DNA from: Pseudeuparius sepicola | Lineage: Eukaryota > Arthropoda > Insecta > Coleoptera > Anthribidae | Assembly (NCBI GenBank): GCA_963920635.1 | Contig: OY987299.1 | Location: 117,367,373 to 117,431,372 of the forward strand | Direction of reading: 5' to 3' | DNA: 64,000 bases | In this document: positions 11,601-24,100 of the stretch, piece after piece | How positions within the stretch are numbered: the first letter of the stretch is position 1 | How the letters are laid out: each line of letters starts with the position of its first letter | Program-made: the position numbers and the translations under genes | The notes under the pieces: model-generated | The model's database searches: none | The model's input: only the letters and a program-made list of their open reading frames with translations | Told to the model about the DNA's origin: nothing

Positions 11601-12138
11601 TATAATATCTTGACGAAAGTAGTTCTAAGCAGAAATTATATTTTTCTATAAAAGAAATTTATCTCGAAATTTACACACGAAAATCTCGCGACAAGCTTTT
11701 ATATCATGTATAATGTAACAAAATTTTGGGTTTGCTTTGGTTTGATTTATTTTAAAGTTAAAGTAAAGCATCTAAATAAAAGCTTGTTTAAAAAAATATT
11801 TTTTTACTATTATTTTTTCTTTGGCAAATGAATTTTGCGGATTTATGCTGCGCGCGTCCTGTACCCAATTCTTTTATAAATTCGAGTTATCTTACAAAAA
11901 AGATTAGGCGCTCGGCGCACCTATACATTTTAAAATTATTTATGATATAAATTAATACAAAACTGTGAAAGCTTAACATAATATATTATTATTCATTTAA
12001 GTGGTTTACTGGTTTACCGGGTGGCTCACCATAGGGATTTTCTAAACTACATACAGTTTGGTAAATTGCCGCCCCGTAAAATTTGCCGCCCCAGGCCCGG
12101 GCCTTGTTGGCCTTAGTGTTAATCCGGCCCTGCCTAGT

Positions 12139-15100
12139 TCATTGGCCGGGTGTGTCTGTGCCGTTTCCGAAACCGCCCTCCTCCTCTTCGGCCAGCGCGC
12201 CTGCGCGCACCGGTATCCTGGCCGCCAGGCTGAGCATGCTGGCCCACTGGCCCTCGCACAGCTTGTCGAAGGTCATGCCCTTCAGGGGGTGGCCCCCCAG
12301 GTTGCCCGGCCCCCTGCAGCTCGGCTCCGAGTCCCACAGCTTGTCGGGGTTGGCTTCCGACCACCTGCAATAGGGGAAATACGCGATGAAGCAGCACAAG
12401 AAGCATTGCGAATAAGCACTAAGGATTCGGGGTGGTCGAATTATGGTAGATGACAAACCGCGGGTCTACCTACACCATTTGTAGAAGTTTCGTAGTTTCT
12501 GATTTACTGTCTGTAATGTAGGTACTGGCTTCAATATTTCTGTCGACGTCAATCTTTAATTCATTCTAAAGTTTCTAAACGCGTTAAAAATGCAACTAAA
12601 CAAATAAGTTAATAATAATTATGTGAGAACAATCGATTTTGTGATAACAATGAATCCAAGATAATCTGGCATTTTGCTTCTTGTCCTGCCTTCTTCAGAA
12701 GAAGTCAATTCAAGATGACTGGAACATGGACTCAGCTGCTTCCGCTTAAATGACTAGTAAATTAGACCTTTTGAGAGATATGAGTAATTACAGTTAATAA
12801 AGAAGATATTATAAAGTTTCGGTAGGTTGCAAATTCCAATATCAGAAGTTTTGTAGTCAGGATAATGTACCTAAACTGCTAAAAGCTAAACGTTCAATCG
12901 AATTTCTTCAATATCCTAATATAACATGTTACTTACATTGCCAGATACAATATGTTGCAATCACAGTGCCATGGGTTTTTGGCCATCTTCAAAGATACTA
13001 GTTGAGTCAGAGGATCTAACACTTTTGCTGGCAAATAATGGAATTTGTTGCTGTCCAGCTGTCTAAAAACATGTACTGTTAAAGCAAGTACTACCACAGA
13101 GAAGACCAAAATACACAGAGTTCATCTTGTCAAATATGTCGGATGGAGACCAAATTTATACGGTAATTAATCCATTGGATGTCATTCTGGATCTCCTTTC
13201 TCAGTTTTAAATTAATCTATAATTAACGAAGAACGCATTGTACTTCATAGTTTATCTGAACGATCTGATCGGGTGTGTGAAAAATTAAGTTGGGCTCCAT
13301 TTGATTATTTGACGAGATGGACTCTCTGTATTCTGGTCTTCTCTGTGGTACTACTGATTCTAAGGGTAAAACTTTTGACGTTTCTAAAAAAACGTCTGGA
13401 AGAAAAAAAATATGCCGGAGCATTTTATGACAATTTTCCTTATGAAGGAACAGCCAGTAAGAAACTAATGATGTTGTGACTTTTTCCAATTGTTATGAAA
13501 TCCCAGGTAGCCATATGTATGTACCTACCTAATCCTATCTATGTTAATCATAATTAGAAGAGCAAAGATAAGTACAGACCAAAGACATAAATATACATAA
13601 TATGTCTTTGGTACAGGCACTACAATATTATTTTCAAATAGGTACATATTCCATGTCCCCAAAATCGACTATCAAACAATAGTCATCGCATTTATCAGAA
13701 TTCCGTTAAGAGCAGGTAGTATCTAGTATCTAACCAATATTTATTAATAGATACTTACAATTTTTGTAAACTGGGAGTGTAAACAAATAATCTTGAATGG
13801 ATGTCTTTCAAAATATTGTTGTTGATTAACAGATATGTTACACTAATAAGTCCATTAAATGTTTTCTCTTTCAACTCTTCCAAATTATTGGAAAAGAGGA
13901 ACAGTTTTTCAAGATTTTTGTTTCGGATGAAGGCATTCTCAGGCAGCTCCATTATCATGTTTTGGCCCAAATGCAATTCCACCAGGCTAGTTAATCTAAT
14001 AAAATCGTTGACATCTACCTACAATATTTCTGATGAAAAACTGTAATAAAATGGGTATGTACCTAGAAGAAAAACTAGAAAACTACGGACTTAATCTTGA
14101 TTGGAAACTTCCACAGGCAGAATGTGATGAATCTGAGTTTCTTCCGGATGGATCCTGCGTCAGCGAAACTTCTCGTTCCAAGCTTTAGTCCTCGACTACA
14201 CGGGACATCCGCAGGGCGCGACGATCACACTGAGACACTGAAACGATCACACTAAGACATTGAGACTGAGTCTCAGTGTGATCGCCTCGCCCTGAAGATG
14301 TCCCGTGCAATCGAGGATGAAAGCTTGGAACGAGAAGTTTTCCTGACACAGGATCCATCGGGAAGAAACTAAAATTCAACTGCGTACTTATATAAATAGT
14401 GCAGATCGACCATGTTTTATAAGCATTATTATCAGTATGTGTCGTGCCTCAAAATAAGGGTAAGAAAACCATAATAGTCCTCAATAAAATAATGCCAAAT
14501 AATGTTCCTAATATTGGCGCAAATCACTATATTTTGTGTAGGGGAATACTACAATTTTTTACCCTTGATCTGCATTTACTAACTAATTTCATTGAGTAAA
14601 GGAATAATTAGTCCCTTACTCAATCCCAATATTTTTATATCATGACTAGTGTCCTTAAAAGTAGATACACACCTGGGCTATTTTGTTATTTGTTAGCTGT
14701 AGAACCCTCAAATTTTGCAGCTTGTCGAATAAGTTTGGTGAAATATGTGATATTTTATTTTTCCTCAAATTCAGCATTTCTAAGTTTGAGAGCTTATCGA
14801 ATATTCCTAAAACATTAAACCTATGTAGGTAAGTTTTCCTACGTCCCCGTAATTTCAGTATCTTGGTAGTACCTAAGTTATTTATATTGTTTGTTTCTAA
14901 TACCTAAACTCTTGTTCTAATTTAGAATTTTTGAATCTGAATATGAGCATAATCAGAAACGGTGGTAAGACTATAAAATAGATATGCTTTCAGGGCATGG
15001 TGTTGCCTGAGGCCGTTGAGTGTAATTCCTTCATTCAACGCTAAGGCCCTATAGCTATACCTACTGTGAACTGTAATGCTGAGCTTTTGTAATTTCCTAT

Positions 15101-18100
15101 CCCTCATTTAAACTATTCCTCAGTCTTTCTAAAAAAATTCGACTGTGGTGCATTTTATTCAACTTCAGTTTCAAAGAAAATTACCAGAAAATTATTAAAA
15201 TCGGTAATTCAATAAAAAAAGTTAGGGCATAATTGACGACTGGATATAGCTAAATCATTAATCAGCGGTTTATCAAAATATTATCGATCATCATTAAAAA
15301 AATTGCAACAATCAAAAGCTGTTTATATATATTTTATCATTGAGCATTAACGAAAATTAATGGATTTTGTATAGCATCAGTAATTAATGACAAAACAACG
15401 ATGATAACGTTGTAGTTTCGAAAATGGAATTATGTCCATAGGTAGGTAAAAAAATTGTTCAGTGAGCCAAGATTTTTGTTACCTACATACTTTCCAAAGC
15501 ACTTTTGCTTGTCAAAAGTTAACCACAAGTGTGTTTTGTACCTGTGGGTAGTAGGGAAATATTGTTTTCCGCCAAATGCAACCTTCTCAGTGCTATCAAA
15601 TCGTTGAACACAAATTTCGGCAGCATTTCGAGTAGATTGTTACTAAAATCTAGATCTTCCAAGTATTCCAACTTATTTAAAAGTGACTCTCTCAAAAACG
15701 TAATCTTGTTCCTGGAAAAATGTAGTAGTATCACGTTGGGATTTCCTGTGAGAAAGTTAGAAGGTATATCTTTTATCATATTGTCAGACATGTCCAAAGT
15801 TTGAAGGTTTCTTAAGTTCAATAGCAAAGTTTCTGGAATTTCTTCTAAGTTGTTTTTGTGCATTCTTCTACAAAACATGTAAGGTACGCATAAGTATAAT
15901 TAGGTAAAATAAAATATGGTCATCTCACAGATACTTGGTACTTACAAATATTTTAAGCTATCCAGATGCTTGAAGATATCATTGGGAAGATAATCGATTT
16001 TGTTATCAAATAAATCCAATTCGGTTAGATACGACAACATCCTAAAGTCATTTTTATTCAATGTAGTTAAGTGATTTATTCCCAAATCTCTAAAACAGAT
16101 AAAAAATATTTTATGCGCAACAATATTGAAACATGCGTCACATATTTAAACAACAAATTAATATCAGTTGAATATTGATCTTTCCATTCTTTCCTATCTC
16201 CTCTATTGTAGATTTAGATAATACGTTTGGACATACATAGCATTAATGTCATTGGGCAAAACTTGTTCCTCGGGCAACTGGGAAATATTTTGCTGCCAAC
16301 AGCTCAAGCTCTTTGTTTCGGGTTTACATTTGCAAGGTCCTTTAAGACATTCTATCCATCTTTCGTTACTTTTTGAGATTTCCCACACTGAAAAGAGAAA
16401 AAAATAGGGAGAGAGAGCACAATTGTTTACAACAAATATTGTAGCGAAACGATAAGATTTTGTATTATAGTTTGTATATTTTAGGTAACATTACTGAATA
16501 TTTGACATGATTATGATTGAATTCCACTATTGTAGGGGTTCCAAGTCCAAACCCCTTAACATATGACAAAAGGTTGGAATTCAAGCCCCCCTTTTTAATT
16601 TCAATTAAGAAGTAACAACAAACGACTTTTCTATAACAGAAAAAAGAGTAGGTACTTCTTGGTTTCGACTGAAAAAGATACAGCAAAAATTGTTTTTCAA
16701 AAACTAATATAAATTTCAGTTATTTAAACACTGATTTAGAGAAAGGAACCTGTAATGAGGTATATGCGTTAAATGATATGAACACAGCTAAACTCTGTTC
16801 AACCATTGAGTAAAGGCGTTGACTGAAATTTCAGTCAACGGTAAAGGAATAATTTATTCCTTTACCCAATGGTTCAACGAATGTTCATACCGACGTCTCA
16901 ACTCCCGTCCTTGTCTTACTCATGAATATACGATGGATATCGGAGGTATATTCACGACTCGTGAATCACGAGTCAAACAAAGACGGGAGTTGTGACGTAG
17001 GAATGAACATTCGTTGAACAGAGTTTTACATGTATTTTGATAGATAGAATTTCGATGCGCATAAAGGAAAATTGTTATGAAAAGGTTTTGTCTCACAACA
17101 TGTGAACTGGCAACACTGTCGACTTTGGTTGTTAACGTGTTGCTAAGTATGAAGTTAGGTTTGTGTGACTTTTGTAATCTGACATTTGACAATGACAGCA
17201 ATGATATTAAGTCAGTCTTTGTTGATATATAGACATGTGTATGTCGTACTTTTTGAAGTAGACTAATTTACGTTTGTTAATCACTACCAATTATACTGTT
17301 ACTCTGTGAAAGAATAAATGCTTTCTAACTTCGACTCCAACACTGGCATATCTCATTTTATCAAACAGGTTATGGGCCCAGTTATGCCCATGTGAGTCGT
17401 AAGTTGAAAAAAAGTTGTCGGCCATTATCATCAGGTGTGTCCTGTGCAGGAGGTCTCCACGTTTGTCGTGAGAAGCTGATAGTTCCTCGTACCAAAAATG
17501 GCAGACAAGGTCGACTTTGGAGTGATTAGCAAGTTCGACGGCACGAACTATCCACAGTGGAAGTTCCAAGTTAAATGTGGCTTGAAGGCCAAGGGCATTT
17601 ACGACGTGGTTAATGGAACTTTGCCGAAACCCACCAGCGGAGCGCAAGACATCAGTGCATGGAACAGAAAGGATGCTCAAGCAATGTTTACCATAACAGC
17701 TGCAATGGATTTCAAACAGATTACGTTGATTGAAAACTGTGAATCGTCTCAGGAGATCCTCAACAAGTTAGACTCCATCTATCAACAGAAATCAGAAACA
17801 AATAAGATGCTTGTGCATGAACGTTTTGCACAATACAAGATGGATTCAAAAGATAGTGTTGCTCAACATATCGCAAAGGTTGAGAACCTAGCCAAACAAA
17901 TAAAGGAAGCAGGTGAAACGATAAGTGAAGCAGCGGTAATGACCAAAACACTTAACACACTTCCTCTGAAGTATAGAAATATACGACAGGCTTGGTTATC
18001 CCTTGATGACAGCAAGCAGACAATTGCGAATCTCACGGCACGGCTCATCGACGAAGAAGCGAGTTTGACAGCTTTCGAAGAGACTGAAACAGCCCCAGCT

Positions 18101-21100
18101 TCAGTTAGATTGAGGGTAGCAGGCCAGAAGAGAAACACAACAAGTAGTAGAGGAAAAGGTATTGTTTGCTACAATTGTCGGCAGCGTGGGCACATTTCTC
18201 GAGACTGTACCCAGCCGAAGAAACCTGTTAACAAGAACGATGGTGATGGGAACAACACAGGTGGTAGCAGGAGGAAAAACAATTCCCAGGACAGTGCGTT
18301 TACTACATCAAGTAATGAAACCGCTTTCAACGTTGTTGAGACAAATCAGTTTCATTTAGACGATGATACGTGGACCTTGGACAGTGGTGCCTCAGTGCAT
18401 ATGTGCTACCGACGTGAGCTATTTGCTACTTTCACCGAAGATTGTAATTCAACTGTAACGTTAGGCAACGACGCACCTTTGATGGCAAAAGGGCGTGGTA
18501 CCATAAATATTCAGAAGCTTATAGATGGACAATGGTTTAATTCTACCATTAACGAAGTTTTGTACGTACCAGACCTCAAGAGAAATTTACTGTCAGAAGG
18601 TGTACTCACGAAGAAAGGTATGGAGATTGTCAAAGTAAAAGAGCATGCCAAGATATACAACGATGGACAGCTGAGTGCTGTTGGTATCCGTGGCACAAAT
18701 AACCTATACAGAATGCTATTCCGGACGGTTGTGTACCAAGCAAATGTTACAGCTAGTGAAAGTTTGCGTCTATGGCACGAGAGACTTGGTCATGTCAACA
18801 TTGGTTCCTTGTGTCAAATGGTTTCAAAAGGGCTTGTCAAAGGTGTCAATCTTAGTGACAAACAGAATTTCTTCTGCGAAGCATGTTGCTACGGCAAGCA
18901 ACACAGACAGCCTTTCAAAAATAACAGCCATGTTAAAATGAAACCCGGTGAACGTGTGTACAGTGACGTATGCGGTCCTATGTCTGTTCCTTCAGTACAA
19001 GGGGCAAGATATTTCGTCACGTTCAAAGACGAAAACACAGGTTATCGTGTCGCATACTTTATCAAGCACAAAACAGATGTGCTTGACTGTTTCAAAGTGT
19101 ATAATGCGAAGATTAAAAACAAATTCAACCGATCAGTTAAAGTTCTTCACGTGGACAACGGAACTGAGTATCGGAATCACGACTTCAAGGAGTACATGGA
19201 TACAGAGGGTATCGAGTTGGAAACAACAGCACCATACACGCCACAACAAAATGGTAGGGCAGAACGGGACAACCGTACCATAGTAGAAAGCGCTCGATCG
19301 ATGCTATACAAGTTAGGAGTGTCACGCCATCTCTGGGCGGAGGCAGTTAATACTGCTGTATACTTGTTGAATCGAACACCAACTACCCAGGCGCCGAATT
19401 CTACTCCGTATGAACTATGGTGTGGTCAGAAAACCTCTCTCGAACATGTCAAGGTGTTTGGATGTGACGCATTCACACATGTACCAGATCAGAAAAGATC
19501 AAAATTAGATGCGAAAAGTCAAAAGCTTATTTTTGTGGGATATGACAAAAACTCTACGAACTACAGGCTGTATAATCCAGAAAACAGAAAAATTGTTGTT
19601 TCTAGAAGTGTCAAGTTCAATGAAGATAGCCATGGATTGGTTCAGAATAATCGAAATGTCAAAATTACATTGGAGAGCGATGACGTAACAGAATTAGAAA
19701 CTGATGAAGTGGAACACATTGCTGCAGAAAATATGGGAGCTGACGAAAGCGATTTGAACATAGAAGCTCCAAACTTGAAACCACAAAGATCGATTAAATT
19801 ACCAGCCAGATTCAATGATTACGAGTTAAATTTTGTGGAAGTCGATATACCAAACACCTATGAAGAGGCAGTGCATTGTAGGGATGCAAAACAGTGGGAG
19901 AAAGCTATAAAAGAAGAGCTAATGGCCTTACAAGAAAATGAAACATGGGACTTAGTACCACTTCCGGCAGAAGAAAAGGTGATTGATTCGAAGTGGGTGT
20001 TCAAAGTCAAGAGAGGCCCAGATGGTTCCGTCCTTCGTTACAAGGCGCGACTATGTGCCAGAGGGTTCGAACAACGAAAAGGCATTGACTATAACGAAAT
20101 ATTTTCTCCAACAACCAGGTATGATTCAATCAGAGTCCTTTTAGCTTTAGCTGTCAAGAATAATTTCAAAATAATGCAATTTGATATCAAAACTGCCTTC
20201 CTGAATGGTGATTTGAGTGAAGTTATTTACATGAAGCTACCAGAAGGTTTGGAAGAAGAAGAATTGTCAAATGACAGCAATTCTAACCTCAAATTCGTTT
20301 GTAAACTAAAGAAATCACTCTATGGTTTGAAACAGGCGCCGCGATGTTGGAATCAAAAGTTCCACATGTTTTTGAGCAGTTTTGGCTTTACGCAAGCACA
20401 ATCTGATAAGTGTATCTACAACGGCATTGTGAATGATATAAGAGTGCTATTGATTTTATATGTTGACGATGGACTTGTTCTTTCAACAAGTTTGCAAGCA
20501 ATTGATTTGGTTTTGCAAAAACTGAATAGTATGTTCAAGATGACTATTAGTGAACCCGAATGTTTTGTCGGACTGGAGATTGCCCGAGACGAAGATGACT
20601 CCATGTTTATCAGTCAAACAAACTACATTCAGCGACTTGTGAAGCATTTTGGCTTTGAAAATGCTACTCCAGTAAGCACACCAGAAGACCCGAATTGCGA
20701 TCTTACAACCGAGATAGGCTCAATAATGAACGACGACCAAATACCTTACCGACAAGCAGTTGGCTCGTTAATGTTCCTAGCTGTTGTCAGTCGTCCGGAC
20801 ATTTCCCATGCAGTGGGAGTAGTAAGTCGTTTCGTTAACAACTACACAACTGCACATTGGAATGCTGTGAAGAGAATCTTCAAGTATTTGATAAAAACTC
20901 AAGATTACGGCATTACGTATCGCAGGCAACAAGGCACGTGTCCAGAGTTGATAGGATATTCCGATGCCGACTATGCAGGAGATGTTCAGTCTAGAAGATC
21001 TACGAGTGGATATGTGTACAAAATATGTGATGGTCCAATTACATGGTGCAGCCGAAGGCAACAGAGTATCGCTCTATCTACGACCGAATCTGAATACATC

Positions 21101-24100
21101 GCTGCATCCGAAGCTACGAAAGAAGCACTGTGGCTGCAACAGTTGCTAAGAGATATCGGAGAAAATACTTCGAAACCTACTACGCTCCTGATAGACAATC
21201 AGAGTGCGATAAGACTAATACGAAACCCTGAATTTCACAATCGTACCAAACACATCGATGTTAGATTTCATTACATCCGAGAGAAATTCGAGAGTGGAGA
21301 TATTTTACCAAAGTACGTCGAGAGTGCTCGTCAAGAAGCAGACATCTTTACGAAGGCACTACCGAAAGCGAAGTTTGAAAAACTCCGGCAGTTACTTGGA
21401 CTGAGTAAGAATAAAAAAGGTTTAGACCTTGTGAAACAAAAAGTGGGAGTGTTATGAAAAGGTTTTGTCTCACAACATGTGAACTGGCAACACTGTCGAC
21501 TTTGGTTGTTAACGTGTTGCTAAGTATGAAGTTAGGTTTGTGTGACTTTTGTAATCTGACATTTGACAATGACAGCAATGATATTAAGTCAGTCTTTGTT
21601 GATATATAGACATGTGTATGTCGTACTTTTTGAAGTAGACTAATTTACGTTTGTTAATCACTACCAATTATACTGTTACTCTGTGAAAGAATAAATGCTT
21701 TCTAACTTCGACTCCAACACTGGCATATCTCATTTTATCAAACAAAAATGCTAAAACAGTAGCTGCTAAGAGAAAATCAGAAACTAGTAAAAAAGATTGG
21801 ATTACACCAGGTTAACTATTAAATGCTGCCTACAACAAATATAAAAATTTAATCAGATTGTTAATAAAAAGATCGAAACAAAATTTTAAGTAAGTTCTTC
21901 GGGTCTTTAGGAGTGTGTTAATAAAATCTGTGGCATATCCAGACCTGAAACAAAAATTGATAAAATAGTAGTTGACCAAAATGAGACTAAGAGAATAAGT
22001 ACTATAGCGAGTAGTATAGAGAGTGAAAAATACAACATAATTAAATTATCATCGGTATACAAAAAGAATATAAGAAACTTTGAGAACAGTTTAATCTTAA
22101 CCGACACAAATAATAGCAAAGGAATTGAAAATATTTTAATAAAATAAAATGAGTGAAACTAAAGAAAGCACTGGACTGGGATAGCTATAAACAAATCGCC
22201 ACAAAAATCGCAAATCCTTTGGTATTTATTATTGACAAGTGTTTTTGTAAAGGCTGCTTTCCAGATTGTTTGAAAAGGAGTACTACGACCACTATTTAAA
22301 AAATGAGAGAAACACAATGTTGAAAATTACCGACCAATATCCCTTTTATCAGTTTTTCAAAAAATATATGAGAAACTGTTGAAATCTATAATTCTTAATT
22401 TTCTAGAAAAATACAACATTCTGCCACAAAAAGAGTACGGTTTCAAGGAAAACAAACCTACTAAAGATGCTATCATGCCTCTAACATCGAAAATCATTCA
22501 CTATGAGTTTTTGTTGATTTAGGTACCAATAAGTATTTATTTTGTATTGTCTTTATGGCAATAATATATATACGCTTTTCCATTAAGAGGTGTCATTTAA
22601 AATTTTGCTCAATTTTTCTACTTAGCCCGATAAATATGTCAGTTTTCCAAAAAAAATCCAAACAGGATGATTTTTTCAGGGTTGCTTGGGGACTGCCTCC
22701 TGAGTGTCCAACCAAAAGATCACACTCGAACTCCTGGAACGAATTGCGCTATAGGGTGGTTATAAGTGTTAGAGACACAAAAAGATTTTGTAAGAAGAAG
22801 TTGACCAGAAGTTCATCATCTAAAACTTTTATCAAGGTCATTTTTTTTGCAAAAGTACCCCTGCAGCGTGCTGAATTTTTGTTATATAAATAATGCGCTC
22901 TAACTCGATAGTATTATAGAGATACAAAAAAAATATGGGGAAAAGTTGTTCATACTTTGATCCCCTACAACTTTTATTAGGGTCATTTTGTTCTAAAAAA
23001 TGTTATAATATCATGGCATTCTAGGTAATATTTCATCTTCATTCATTGAATTTTAATTGGGATTTTCGCCATCAAACTGGTTAAAAGACAACTTTTTCAA
23101 GTTGCCTGGAAAATTAATAAATTCTTAACAGTAAATGAACTAAACTTTGAACTTGTAACTCAAAAAATATCTTCAACAAATTTGTTTCCTGAGCTTTCGG
23201 AGAATAAATCTTCCTCCTTTCTCAAAGATCATGTCACGTCAAAGTGAAACGGCAGAATAATAAATTTCAGCTTAAAATGCCATGACAACAGAAACAATAG
23301 CCTAGTCACCTGCCTGATATTGTATTTGTATTTGTATTAATTTCTCTTTGAATCCTAGAATAAATGCTGATTCTTTAATTTTTCGTCTATTTCCTACTTT
23401 GAGAATTGGTTTGGACCTATCCCACAATATCCTATGATTGTTATTAAAAGAATGTTCACATATTTTTGACTTCGAAATTTGATTTTGCCTGATATAATTT
23501 TTATGTTCTTTTAAACGAACGTTAAATGGCCTACAAGTGTCCCCAACATAGAACTTTCCACATTCACAAGGAATTTTATAAATGCAATTTTTTGAACTTT
23601 GTACCTCATTAAATGGTTTCGTTTTAACTAGCATCGATCTTAATGTATTTTTAAATACTGTTCGGACATTAAAACGATTGCCTATGCGTTTTAGCTTATC
23701 TGATAGTCCAGGAATACCTCTAAGGAATAATTAAATTTACTGGTCGGTCCACCAGATAAATAAATAAAATAAGAAATAAATTTTCTGGATGCTCAGATGT
23801 GCTAGCTAACTACCTATTTAGAAATTTTCAGAGGTAATTCGAAGATGATTCCAATTTAGATGGAATAGGTCCTACTCAAAACCATTGTGAGCTTACCAAA
23901 AAGTAGTTGTTTTGGTATTAGTAGATCTCGAGTTGGTTGCCACCATAAGTAAAAAGTTTTAGCTCAAACCATGTTTGGGTAAAGTCAACTCGAAACCAAG
24001 AACTCTATAGTGCGTTTCTCCGAACGACCGTAGACATTCTCTTCTGAATCGCATCGTGTGGGATATACCCGGTACGTTCTAGAAAACGCTAAAATTTCAC

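Larger units (their letters stand above)
10067..12132. mobile_element. hAT-like non-autonomous element at the LRR gene stop codon
   Basis: Left end CAGTGGCGGATTAA, right end TTAATCCGGCCCTG inverted. Flanks GTTAGTTC (10059-10066) and CCTAGTTC (12133-12140) agree at 6 of 8 bases, the 8-bp duplication size of hAT elements. Subterminal GCCGCCCC repeats occur at both ends. Inside are two or three copies of a roughly 110-bp tandem unit (10379-10640), large inverted segments (10700-10860 against 11690-11810), and an embedded foldback (10949-11600). No transposase. Confidence 0.7.
17073..21744 (+). mobile_element. Complete, recent Ty1/Copia LTR retrotransposon
   Basis: 4672 bp: two 295-bp LTRs that I find identical base by base, TGTTATG...TCAAACA ends, and 5-bp target duplication AAAAT (17068-17072 and 21745-21749). 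Primer site and polypurine tract are in place, and a single open gag-pol frame spans most of the interior. Identical LTRs and an intact frame mean a recent insertion and potential activity. It sits antisense in LRR intron 1 and interrupts or abuts an older non-LTR relic. Confidence 0.95.

Noticed and set aside
10067..12132. Helitron explanation for the 10-12 kb element
   Set aside because: The inverted CAG...CTG ends and 8-bp flanking similarity favour hAT, although the inner tandem monomers could have come from a Helitron-like source.
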